Origin: an uncultured Candidatus Actinomarina sp.
Lineage (GTDB): Bacteria; Actinomycetota; Acidimicrobiia; Actinomarinales; Actinomarinaceae
Length of the DNA stretch: 41,969 bases
Assembly: GCA_902599555.1 (NCBI GenBank)
Contig: CACKFQ010000007.1
Coordinates: 1-41,969 of the forward strand
Direction: 5' to 3'
Shown: positions 23,410 to 32,193 of the stretch, piece by piece
Layout: the number at the start of each line of letters is the position of its first letter
How positions within the stretch are numbered: the first letter of the stretch is position 1
The notes under the pieces: generated by a model
What the model saw: the letters and a program-made list of their open reading frames with translations, nothing else
Told to the model about the DNA's origin: nothing
Database searches by the model: none
Position numbers and translations under genes: made by a program

Positions 23410-24570
23410 TTACCAACCTTCTTTTATTGTTTTAACAATATACTCTCTATCATCTGGAGTTACCCACCAACCAACTGGTATACAAATCATTTCATCTATA
23501 AAGGAATCTAGCTCAGGAAGTTTTTCTTTAAATTTCTTAACAGCACTATGAATATCATTTCTTTCATGCACTCGACTTGTAATTATATTTTTTTCCTTCA
23601 TTTTCAACATAAACTTATCTCTATTTTTAACCTTGATTGTGTATATCCAAAAAGGTACTGAATTATCCTCAGAATAATCTAACAAAGTTAAATCGTTAAC
23701 ATCTTTTAGTTCAGATTGATAATATTTTGCATTTTCAATATAAATGTGAAGAAGATTATTTGTAACTTCATCAAAATTAGATAATCCAATTGAAGCATTC
23801 ACATCATTCATATGGAATTTAAATCCAATTTCTTCAATATCTTCTTCACACCTAAAATCTTTTCTGTTTTCGTTCCTGTCTATCCCATACCATCGTAAGA
23901 GCTTTGATCTTTCAAAATCTTCTGTGTTATTAAAAATTACACTGCCACCATCAACAGAAGTAAGGTGCTTTATTGCCTGAAAGCTAAAAGAGTTTATATT
24001 TCCATGGCTTCCTATTAAGTTCTCTTTATATTTTGCACCAAATGCATGTGCAGAATCTTCAATAATTACAAATTTGAAGCCATGTTTTTTTTCAAAATCA
24101 TTCTGAATATCTCTTAATTTATCAAGATCAATCGGGTAGCCTCCCCAGTGGACAATCAATACAGCTTTTGTATTCTTAGTCAATTTTTTTTGAAGATCAT
24201 CGAGGCTCATATTACATGTTTTACTGTCAACATCGACCCATCTTAGGTTTACATTATTTAACAATATAGGCCAATTTGAGGCAGTACAAGTTAGTGGAGT
24301 AGTCAATATGTGATCGTCATCATTTTCGATTTTAACCCTATCATCTGTAAGACCATAATTTTTTAACATATGAACAATCAAATGCAGCCCAGATGTAGCA
24401 GAATTTACTGTTATTAACTTATCTACATTAAAGAACCTTGATAATTTTTTTTCAAACTCATCAACAACTGGTCCTTGAGTTATGTATCCACTCTGTAGCA
24501 CTTTTTTAGAGTTGTCGGCCGCTTCTTCACTCATAAACACTTTAAAGAGAGGTATAGGATTTTTATTCAT
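23410..24570 (-). CDS. DegT/DnrJ/EryC1/StrS-family sugar aminotransferase
   Basis: A 386-residue PLP enzyme that aminates a keto-sugar nucleotide. Key parts: YITQGPVVDEFEKKLSRFF near 28-46, TVNSATSGLHL, HWGGYPIDLDKL, VIIEDSAHAFGAKY with the PLP-stacking Asp, and SFQAIKHLTSVDGGSV with the Schiff-base lysine (about residue 197). The substrate is probably the 4-keto product of the dehydratase whose gene ends at the previous base. It overlaps the upstream methyltransferase gene by 4 bp, so they are translated together. Confidence 0.9.
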   Translation of the reverse strand: MNKNPIPLFKVFMSEEAADNSKKVLQSGYITQGPVVDEFEKKLSRFFNVDKLITVNSATSGLHLIVHMLKNYGLTDDRVKIENDDDHILTTPLTCTASNWPILLNNVNLRWVDVDSKTCNMSLDDLQKKLTKNTKAVLIVHWGGYPIDLDKLRDIQNDFEKKHGFKFVIIEDSAHAFGAKYKENLIGSHGNINSFSFQAIKHLTSVDGGSVIFNNTEDFERSKLLRWYGIDRNENRKDFRCEEDIEEIGFKFHMNDVNASIGLSNFDEVTNNLLHIYIENAKYYQSELKDVNDLTLLDYSEDNSVPFWIYTIKVKNRDKFMLKMKEKNIITSRVHERNDIHSAVKKFKEKLPELDSFIDEMICIPVGWWVTPDDREYIVKTIKEGW

Positions 24571-25106
24571 CGTGGCTTAATTATAGTTAAAGAAGGGAAT
24601 TTATTGATTATCTCAATTTCAAAATATTTATCTATACTTTTTATATAAGAGTTAATTGGTTTTTTATTATACCTTATCATCCAGTCAACATTATCTCGCT
24701 CAACACTCCCACCCTCAAGTAGTAAGACTTTATTCACAAGTGGAAGATAATTTTTCACAGCAAAATCATAAACTTCACCATCATTTGAAATATCTATATG
24801 TATTAAATCAAATCTATTTGAATTTTTGTAGTATTTATAAAAGCTATCTTTTAATATTTTTACATTGTCATGTTCTTTAAACATTTCTTTTATAAATTGG
24901 TAGCTGCCACTTTTATACTCGTAGTCTTCAAATAAGTCAATTGCGACAATCTCAGTAGTATCTTCGCAAGATTTTGTAAATGCTTCGAGAGAATAACCAT
25001 CTAAAATTCCAATTTCTAATATGGATGAAGGATTAAATTCTAAGCAAATATCACAGAAAACACTTGCATAGTCATTTAATTTGTATGAGCTTCTTTGTTT
25101 TTTCAA
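24567..25106 (-). CDS. Class I SAM-dependent methyltransferase (small, TylF/CmcI-like fold)
   Basis: A 179-residue protein. SSILEIGILDGYSLEAF (about 28-44) is SAM motif I, IVAIDLFEDYEY the acidic loop, and RFDLIHIDISNDGEVYDF the fourth strand with ID pair seen in methyltransferases of the TylF/class-24 kind. The end (INKFPSLTIIKP) completes the sheet. An amino sugar or a sugar hydroxyl is the likely target given the coupled aminotransferase gene (4-bp overlap). Confidence 0.8.
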   Translation of the reverse strand: MKKQRSSYKLNDYASVFCDICLEFNPSSILEIGILDGYSLEAFTKSCEDTTEIVAIDLFEDYEYKSGSYQFIKEMFKEHDNVKILKDSFYKYYKNSNRFDLIHIDISNDGEVYDFAVKNYLPLVNKVLLLEGGSVERDNVDWMIRYNKKPINSYIKSIDKYFEIEIINKFPSLTIIKPR

Positions 25107-25156
25107 TATATTCTAGACTAATCAATAATGTGTAAAATAGTATAATAAAGAAATTA

Positions 25157-25834
25157 ATGAACTCTAAAACTGCACTTCTTCTAAATTCTTCGATTTTTGT
25201 TAAAAAAGATTTATTTAGAAAAAGAAGCATAAGTATCCAATGGGGAAAGCAGAGAGTAGATCAGCATATCTTAGGCTATAAAGAGTTAGACCGGTTTAAA
25301 ATATTTGAGTTATTTGAGAATGTTATTTTTACAGATAACACTATTAGAAACGAAAAAAAAATTCCTAATGCAATAAAAAAAATACTGCCAAAAGATGCAA
25401 TTATTCGTGTAAGAAACAAAAATGATGTAGGTATTTTAAACAAGGGCGCAGGTTTAATTGAAAATTTAGTTTTTTGTTTAGAACAAATAAAACAATTTGA
25501 TTATATTGTTTATTATGAACCTAGGTTATTGTTAACAGACCCTTCTTTTTTTATAGAAGCAGCTGAACAAACTCAAAGCACTTTTTTCTCTCAAGAAGGT
25601 TATAATCTGTATAGAACAGGGCATTTTATTTCACAGACTACTGATTTATTAAATTTTATATCTAACCAAGATACAGATTATTTGATTAAAAATAAAATTA
25701 CAATAGAGTACGAGTTTTATAATTTCTTTAAACCATTGAACCCTAGAGAGTTGAAATATTCAATTTGTAAAAGAAACACAGGTTATAGGTTCAAATTAGA
25801 TATTAATGATAATAATTCATATGAAGATTATTAG
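25157..25834 (+). CDS. Uncharacterised protein, possible GT-A-like glycosyltransferase relative
   Basis: A 225-residue soluble protein that I do not recognise. NKGAGLIENLVFCLEQIKQ then FDYIVYYEPRLLLTDPSFF (about 104-142) has the layout of a GT-A enzyme's helix and metal-site strand, but with YYEPR in place of DxD. A histidine- and tyrosine-rich SQEGYNLYRTGHFISQTTD follows. The start has TATAAT 10 nt upstream. It ends in a 4-bp tail-to-tail overlap with the next gene. It could be a glycosyltransferase without a DxD metal site or a pyruvyl- or phospho-transferase; nothing decides it. Confidence 0.55.
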   Translation: MNSKTALLLNSSIFVKKDLFRKRSISIQWGKQRVDQHILGYKELDRFKIFELFENVIFTDNTIRNEKKIPNAIKKILPKDAIIRVRNKNDVGILNKGAGLIENLVFCLEQIKQFDYIVYYEPRLLLTDPSFFIEAAEQTQSTFFSQEGYNLYRTGHFISQTTDLLNFISNQDTDYLIKNKITIEYEFYNFFKPLNPRELKYSICKRNTGYRFKLDINDNNSYEDY

Positions 25835-26658
25835 ACTAAATCTAAAATCATACTTTCAACAATTTCAAAGTTTTTTCCAGTTCTGTCTTTTTCTTCAAAG
25901 GAAATACTATCATTTCTTTTTCTGTGAAAGTGGTAATGGTTTTTCATAACTTTAATACTGTTGTTATTTTTTAACCATAAATAAGAAACTAAGAATTGGT
26001 CTGCAGCAAACAATTGCTCTTTTGTAAAGTTAAAACCTTCTTTCATTGAGTCAATAAAAACGTTCTTGTCAACAAAGTAGTTTCCAATGTTTAATAACCA
26101 TCTTCTATTTTTATCATCAGTAATTTGTGTCCCATGCTTTATCGAGTTTTGAATAATTTCCCTAGTAAACTCATATGATTTGTTTTTAAGAATTACCTTA
26201 TATTTTGTTCCTTGAAAAAAGTATGAAGCTGGAATACTCAGATAATTATAATTTCTAAATTGAAAAATTTTTGAGGGATAATATATATTTTCTTTTTCAA
26301 AGTTTGGTATTAAATTATTTTTTACAAACTTATCAAAATTTAACATTGGTAGATTATCGGAATCAATTTGATAAACAATGTCGTTATTGCAGTTTTCAAT
26401 ACATAAGTATTTGTTAATAAATGGTCCGCTTCTTTTAGTATTTTCTAAAATTTTAAAATTTATTTTTGGAAAATAATTTTTATTATTGCTAATAATTATT
26501 TTAATATTTTTTATTTCGGAACTTTTAGAACCATCATCACTAACTACAATTTCATTTATAACACTCGATTTGCCTAGCTGTTTAATTAGTAAATTTAAAT
26601 AGGCAGAAGAATTGTAAGTAGGTATTGCTATGCTTATATTTTTTTTATGTATATTCAT
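25831..26658 (-). CDS. GT2 family glycosyltransferase
   Basis: A 275-residue GT-A enzyme: ISIAIPTYNSSAYLNLLIKQ at the N-terminus, EIVVSDDGSKSSE for nucleotide binding, and VYQIDSDNLPML as the DxD-like metal site (near residue 113). It ends without membrane segments. It is the last gene of a three-gene minus-strand operon with two large membrane proteins: start overlaps the upstream gene by 14 bp. Sugar specificity unknown. Confidence 0.82.
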   Translation of the reverse strand: MNIHKKNISIAIPTYNSSAYLNLLIKQLGKSSVINEIVVSDDGSKSSEIKNIKIIISNNKNYFPKINFKILENTKRSGPFINKYLCIENCNNDIVYQIDSDNLPMLNFDKFVKNNLIPNFEKENIYYPSKIFQFRNYNYLSIPASYFFQGTKYKVILKNKSYEFTREIIQNSIKHGTQITDDKNRRWLLNIGNYFVDKNVFIDSMKEGFNFTKEQLFAADQFLVSYLWLKNNNSIKVMKNHYHFHRKRNDSISFEEKDRTGKNFEIVESMILDLV

Positions 26659-28324
26659 TTAATTTATTATTTTTTTTATTTTGAAATTTTAACGAAAATA
26701 CACCTACTAGTAGAAAAACATTTAGATAAGGAATATTTTTTAATGTAATTAATTTTTCAATATCATCAGACATCTGAATATTGCTATAGTTTTCTAATTT
26801 TTCAGCATCGCACTGAAATTCATAATCAATTCCATACATAGGTTGTAAAAAGATTTGATTGACACTACAAGTTGGCAGAATAGTATTTTTATAAACAATA
26901 TCTTCCTCTGTTTTAGTGGAAAGCGAATGAGGAAATCCAATAAAAAACATAAAGAGCACTCCTAAAATGAATGTGATTATTTTATTTCCTAAATTTACAT
27001 ATCTAAAAATTAAATTAATTAAAAACAAAAAAGAAAGCGAGATAAAAAAAGAATAATAAAATGTTTTTACAGAGTCACCCACTAAAGGGTCAAAATTATT
27101 ACCAAATAAACCTTTTGCTGATAATCCAACAATTATAAAACCAAGAAAAGATGACAACAAGTATTCTGCATAATGTTTTTTATAAATGCTGAAAAGAATT
27201 AATAAAGAATAAAAAAGAAGAGAGAATTTGAAAGAAATTCTATTTCTTGAATCATTCAAAAAATTATCTTTAACTAATACTGGTTCGTCAGATCCATAGT
27301 ATGTAAATACATTAGTTGTTTTATTAAAACTTAAATTAGGAATTGTCGTCCTATCAATTTTTTCGTTAATAATTATAAAATTCTTCCTTTCAGTGTTAAA
27401 TTTTGTATATTCAGAATTCCAATAAAGTCCGAAAAAGTCATTAAAAGTATCGAATAAAGTTATTCCAATGAATGATTCATTGTGAAAATATTTATTTGGA
27501 TTATTTTTAAAATCATCGTAATTGAAGTACGTGAAAAATTCATTAGATGCTTGATTATTATAATTTTCAGCATGATTAACTTCGTTTATAAATATACCAT
27601 TTAAATTTGTATTTTCATACAGAAGCCCTAAAACTATTAAAAAAGATAATATGTAAAATTTGATTAATTTTCTGGAAAACAAATATTTATGTTTTAAACA
27701 AATATGTATTAAAAGTATTAAAAATAACATTACCGCAATGGACCCTTTTGAAGTCAGGATTAAAGAAGTAATAATTATGAATTGTAGTAAGTAATTTGTA
27801 TTTTTAGTTTTTTTATACTTTACTAAAAAATAAAATAGCCAGCCTAGTGAAGAAAATGCAAACAATTCTGGCTTAAAAGACATCCTTAAAACTAAACCAG
27901 GTGGAAAAATTGCCATTAAAGATAGTGATAAGTATATTTTGTTTATATCAAAACTATATTCTTGTAAAAGATTCTTTAACCCTTGCAATCCTATGAAAAA
28001 AATTAAGCTATTTGAAAAATGTATACTTAAATTTAATACTTCAATATAAACTTTGAAATCTAGGAATAATTCAAAAAGCTCTTTTATTAAATAGGTAAAA
28101 AAGAAATAAATGTGACCTTGTTCCAATCCTGTTTGATTGAATTTTCCAGAATAAAACTCAAAGTACTTGATATATTTTTCAAAATCAGGTGAAAGAGTTA
28201 TATCGTAACTTACAAAAATTATTACAGAAGATATATATATTGATGATAAATAAATTAGTTTATAAAAATTCTTTAGGTTAAAGACACCTAAGACAAACTT
28301 AAGATTTTTGGTATGCATGTTCAA
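26645..28324 (-). CDS. Large polytopic membrane protein, probable GT-C-type glycosyltransferase
   Basis: A 559-residue protein with about 12-13 membrane segments and a long extracytoplasmic region near 235-345. Just after the first helix, SYDITLSPDFEKYIKYFEF contains acidic residues where GT-C enzymes have their catalytic Asp. ILTSKGSIAV and PPGLVLRMSFKPELFAF are loop motifs. The C-terminus is a single helix followed by a basic tail. Function inferred from topology and context only; an O-antigen polymerase is possible. It overlaps both neighbours (4 and 14 bp) in one operon. Confidence 0.6.
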   Translation of the reverse strand: MNMHTKNLKFVLGVFNLKNFYKLIYLSSIYISSVIIFVSYDITLSPDFEKYIKYFEFYSGKFNQTGLEQGHIYFFFTYLIKELFELFLDFKVYIEVLNLSIHFSNSLIFFIGLQGLKNLLQEYSFDINKIYLSLSLMAIFPPGLVLRMSFKPELFAFSSLGWLFYFLVKYKKTKNTNYLLQFIIITSLILTSKGSIAVMLFLILLIHICLKHKYLFSRKLIKFYILSFLIVLGLLYENTNLNGIFINEVNHAENYNNQASNEFFTYFNYDDFKNNPNKYFHNESFIGITLFDTFNDFFGLYWNSEYTKFNTERKNFIIINEKIDRTTIPNLSFNKTTNVFTYYGSDEPVLVKDNFLNDSRNRISFKFSLLFYSLLILFSIYKKHYAEYLLSSFLGFIIVGLSAKGLFGNNFDPLVGDSVKTFYYSFFISLSFLFLINLIFRYVNLGNKIITFILGVLFMFFIGFPHSLSTKTEEDIVYKNTILPTCSVNQIFLQPMYGIDYEFQCDAEKLENYSNIQMSDDIEKLITLKNIPYLNVFLLVGVFSLKFQNKKNNKLNEYT

Positions 28325-30144
28325 GTTTTAATCTCTTTTTTAAAAATGTAATTGTATAAGTCTATTGCAAACAAAACAACCAAGAATGAAGATAATAAAA
28401 TATTTATTATGACAACTAAGAAATTAATATAAAAATAATACGTTGCAGATGTGAGAATCAATGAGGAATAAACAAAAATTAATAAGTTGTCATTTTTTTC
28501 GAAAATTCTTTGAAAAATCATTAAAAGCACTACAAGCCTGTAGTCAAAATTTTCATGTAAAGAGAGCAATATAAACGTTCCAATGGTTGAAAGATATAAA
28601 TAATCAACTCTGTTTTGAGCTGTGTATTGAGTTTTATAAACTTTTTTCGCAATCCAAAAAATCACGATAAATATTGAAATTAAAATAGTTAATGATATAT
28701 TTGTTTGAAAAAATTGATTTAGATATTTTATATGAGAAACAATGCCAAATGTTAGAGTATCATTACTAAACCAATCACCTTGAAATATCGGTGACGGATT
28801 ATTTGTTGAAGTTAAACTGCTATTGTTTATAAATACAATATTGTACAAATAGGCAGCTCCTAACATTAAACTCAAAAAATTAATGTAGATCTTTTTTAAA
28901 TTTTTATGAGAGAAATCGACAACTGTAAGAAATACTAAAAAGAAAATCGGATATATTTTTACTGTGAATAAAAATAATAATAGTAAATTCGAAATTATTT
29001 TAAATCTTTTGTATATGAAAATAGCATAAAGCGACAGAAGAAATATTGGAAGATCTAAATTAAGCCTCTCTAGTAAAAAGTTAACAGGTGAACTTAAAAC
29101 AAGTATAAAAATATAGAATGAAAAATTTTTATATCTATTTATAAAGTTTATATACGAATAAGAAAGAATTAAAAAGCATAAAAAGTAAAAGACAACACTC
29201 GTTGCCCAAAAATCTGAAATTGAAAAAGATAAATTGTAGTCGATAAGAGGATATCCTGTGTCAAAAGGACACGTATGGTAAGTATCTGAGAACTTAAATT
29301 CTTTTTTAAAGCTTTCAAAGTTACAGTTAACTGCTCTCAAAATCAATTGAAAATCACCAAAAATTTTAGATGATTCAAATATGTCACCTGATGCGTTTTT
29401 CCATAAAGTTAAGAATTTTTCTGATAATGCAAAAATTATTTTTGTAAAATAAAAATAAACTGGAAGGAACATTAAGACTGTTTTATATGAGTTAATAATT
29501 TCAATGTCGTTTAATTTATTTTTATAAAAATAAATTAAAAAGTAAATTATTAAAAAATTAGAAAAAATTTGATAGTTATTTATAAGAAAAAATAGCAAAG
29601 CAAGTGTTAATAAATCAAATGCATTTCTATTTTTACTATCCCTATTAAAAACAGAAAATAATATTAAATTACTTATGGTATAAAAAACACTTTGGACTAC
29701 TAAGTCTTCATATATAAAATTCGAATTAAATAAAAATAAATTTAAGAAAGCAGACAAGATTGAAAAAGGATAATAAAGATATTTCTTGTTCAAAAATGTA
29801 AATGTAAACATTATGAAAAACTGAGAAAAATAAAATAAATACTTATATAGATTCGAACTTATGAAGTAAATAAGAGATTCAGAATTTAAGCTTGATTTTA
29901 CAATTTTATTTAAACAAAATAAATTTTTTATTTTTGGGAAAATACTTATCTCACGAATTTCGTGTTCATACCTTGAAATATCTTTAATCTCTATAAAATC
30001 ACTTGACGAACATATAATATTACTGTCATTCTCAACAATGCTATTTGCATATTCTGAATTAATAAAAAAGATAACAAAAGTTTGGAAAATTATTACTAAC
30101 AGCACCCCAATTAACAAGAAATTTTTGGAATATTTTAATACCAT
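28321..30144 (-). CDS. Large polytopic membrane protein, GT87/DUF2029-like GT-C candidate
   Basis: A 607-residue protein with about 12-14 membrane segments. A region near residues 350-400 (LNLDLPIFLLSLYAIFIY, then LFTVKIYPIFFLVF) resembles GT87/DUF2029 polyprenyl-phosphate-mannose dependent transferases, where a K-x-Y/F-P motif follows a helix. An extracytoplasmic loop with four cysteines (NIICSSSD, FCLNK, NCNFESF, TCPFD) may hold disulfides. First gene of the minus-strand trio. Called from motif and topology; the donor would be one of the DPM1-like products. Confidence 0.62.
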   Translation of the reverse strand: MVLKYSKNFLLIGVLLVIIFQTFVIFFINSEYANSIVENDSNIICSSSDFIEIKDISRYEHEIREISIFPKIKNLFCLNKIVKSSLNSESLIYFISSNLYKYLFYFSQFFIMFTFTFLNKKYLYYPFSILSAFLNLFLFNSNFIYEDLVVQSVFYTISNLILFSVFNRDSKNRNAFDLLTLALLFFLINNYQIFSNFLIIYFLIYFYKNKLNDIEIINSYKTVLMFLPVYFYFTKIIFALSEKFLTLWKNASGDIFESSKIFGDFQLILRAVNCNFESFKKEFKFSDTYHTCPFDTGYPLIDYNLSFSISDFWATSVVFYFLCFLILSYSYINFINRYKNFSFYIFILVLSSPVNFLLERLNLDLPIFLLSLYAIFIYKRFKIISNLLLLFLFTVKIYPIFFLVFLTVVDFSHKNLKKIYINFLSLMLGAAYLYNIVFINNSSLTSTNNPSPIFQGDWFSNDTLTFGIVSHIKYLNQFFQTNISLTILISIFIVIFWIAKKVYKTQYTAQNRVDYLYLSTIGTFILLSLHENFDYRLVVLLMIFQRIFEKNDNLLIFVYSSLILTSATYYFYINFLVVIINILLSSFLVVLFAIDLYNYIFKKEIKT

Positions 30145-30210
30145 TGGACTATTCTAACTTTAAAACTCTAAAAAAATTGAAAACAATAACATGAATAAAT
30201 CAGATTTAAT

Positions 30211-32136
30211 ATGAACAGCAAAAATTTCACTATTAAAAAAATAAAAAAAAGATACGATATACAGACCCTAAGAGGTTTAGCAGTTTTATTTATAGTCTTG
30301 TATCATTTTTCACCTGAAGTCTTTCCAAATGGTTATCTGGGTGTGGATATATTTTTTATAATATCTGGATTCACAATTTCAAATCTTTTATATAGCAAGT
30401 TAGCAATAAACGATTTAAATATAGTGGAGTTTTTTAAGCAGCGATTTTTTAGAATTTTTCCATCTTTAATATCTTTTGTAATATTTACGCAAATCTTGGC
30501 ATACTTTGTACTAGATCATCTATTTATTTATCAAACATCTCTTGCTAACTTGTTTTCATTAATTTCAATTTCAAATGTTTATTTTGCAAACATTACAAAT
30601 TATTTTGAGCAAAATAGTTTACAAATACTAAATATCAATTTGTGGAGTTTGTCAGTTCAGAAACAATTCTATATTGTGATGCCATTTTTAGTATTGCTAA
30701 CCAAAAGGTATAGTTTTAAGGGAAAAAATATTTTTTTCATATTTTTATTTTTATTATCAACTCTGTTTTTCATACCGAATATATTTTTTAACCTTTCACC
30801 TCTTAGCACCCTCTTTCTTAATTTTGAAAATTATATCTTTTTTAGTCCATTTACAAGAAGTGCTCAATTTCTACTCGGAGTTGTTGCTATGAATCTTAAT
30901 CAACATAAAGTAATTAGTAATTTAAAAATTAATAAGTGGTTTTTGTTGATAGTTATTTCAACATTTCTCTTTATTAACTTTAGTTTTTTTCAAAATTTTC
31001 AATACGGTTCAGTACTAGTGATATCATTTCTAACTCTTGTCTATCTAACTTTAAAAAGTGATATTTATTCAAACAATAATTTAATTTTAAAAACTTTAAT
31101 ATTTGTAGGAAATATTTCATTTTCACTTTATTTATTTCATCAACCTATATTGGCTGCAGTTAGAAATCATAACTACTTTGGAAACTACGATTCAGATAAT
31201 ATTTTACATATTCAAAATGAAATATCTCAGTTGTTACTAGCAATTATTATATTGTTAATTTCTTGGTTTAATTATCGTTTTGTTGAGCAAAAATTTAGAT
31301 ATTCTAAGTTTTATTTTACAAAGGACAATTTAGTAGTATTAGGCACATTAATACTTGGCGTTTTTCTAGTTTTATCATCTTTATTTTCTGGAGGATATAG
31401 CTATAGAGATAATAGTCTAAAATCTTTTTCTAATAAAAGTCAATTAGATTTTATTGTAGGCACTAACTATTTAAAACAAAATGGGGACAGGTGTATAGAT
31501 AGATTAAATTTAGAAGAAGCATGTATCTTTAATGTCGAAGGTGATAAAAAGATTTATTTATTGGGTGATTCACTTATGTCCGCATTAGTAAGTGGTTTTG
31601 CAGAACATAAAAATCTAAAAAATTATAAAATAATTGAATTTACTAAAGGCAGCTGCCCCGTTCTCATCAATAAATGTGATTTTAATCCAGGAGATTTTAG
31701 ATATGACCAAATCATAAATATTAAAAATTCAAAAATATTTTTAGGGGGTAAATATCAGGAAATAAACATGTCACTATATGAGGAAGAACTTATTTCAACA
31801 CTAGAAATTTTGGCATTAAATAATGAGGTTTACTTATTTTCCCCCTTCCCAAATCCAGGAGTAAACCTGAGAATGTATAGATTAATTAACAAATCATCCC
31901 CACCAGATAATTACAATGATTGGTTTAACCAAGTTATTGTAAGTAAGCAAATGTTTAACAAATTAAATATCAAGAATGTTAATGTGATAAATTCTGAAGA
32001 TATATTTTGTATTCAAAAAAAGTGTGAATATTTTACAAGTAATTATTATCTCTTTAACGATTATGTACATTTTTCATATTTTGGGGCAAATAAAGTTGCA
32101 ACTTATCTGATAGAAGATTTACAAATATTTGACTAA
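30211..32136 (+). CDS. OafA/acyltransferase-3 fused to C-terminal SGNH hydrolase-like domain
   Basis: A 641-residue membrane O-acyltransferase that adds acetyl or other acyl groups to surface sugars. Residues 14-60 carry YDIQTLRGLAVLFIVLYHF and GYLGVDIFFIISGF, the standard AT3 opening with the R and H active pair. About ten membrane segments follow to residue 400. The C-terminal 230 residues form an SGNH domain: LLGDSLMSAL (catalytic Ser), then the late DYVHFSYFGANKVA with the Asp/His pair. This AT3-SGNH architecture is known for O-antigen acetylases. Divergent from the minus-strand GT-C operon. Confidence 0.9.
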   Translation: MNSKNFTIKKIKKRYDIQTLRGLAVLFIVLYHFSPEVFPNGYLGVDIFFIISGFTISNLLYSKLAINDLNIVEFFKQRFFRIFPSLISFVIFTQILAYFVLDHLFIYQTSLANLFSLISISNVYFANITNYFEQNSLQILNINLWSLSVQKQFYIVMPFLVLLTKRYSFKGKNIFFIFLFLLSTLFFIPNIFFNLSPLSTLFLNFENYIFFSPFTRSAQFLLGVVAMNLNQHKVISNLKINKWFLLIVISTFLFINFSFFQNFQYGSVLVISFLTLVYLTLKSDIYSNNNLILKTLIFVGNISFSLYLFHQPILAAVRNHNYFGNYDSDNILHIQNEISQLLLAIIILLISWFNYRFVEQKFRYSKFYFTKDNLVVLGTLILGVFLVLSSLFSGGYSYRDNSLKSFSNKSQLDFIVGTNYLKQNGDRCIDRLNLEEACIFNVEGDKKIYLLGDSLMSALVSGFAEHKNLKNYKIIEFTKGSCPVLINKCDFNPGDFRYDQIINIKNSKIFLGGKYQEINMSLYEEELISTLEILALNNEVYLFSPFPNPGVNLRMYRLINKSSPPDNYNDWFNQVIVSKQMFNKLNIKNVNVINSEDIFCIQKKCEYFTSNYYLFNDYVHFSYFGANKVATYLIEDLQIFD

Positions 32137-32193
32137 TAAGTTTTTAAAAAAATAAATTAAAAAATTGAAGATAATGTAATAATAGTGTTGACC

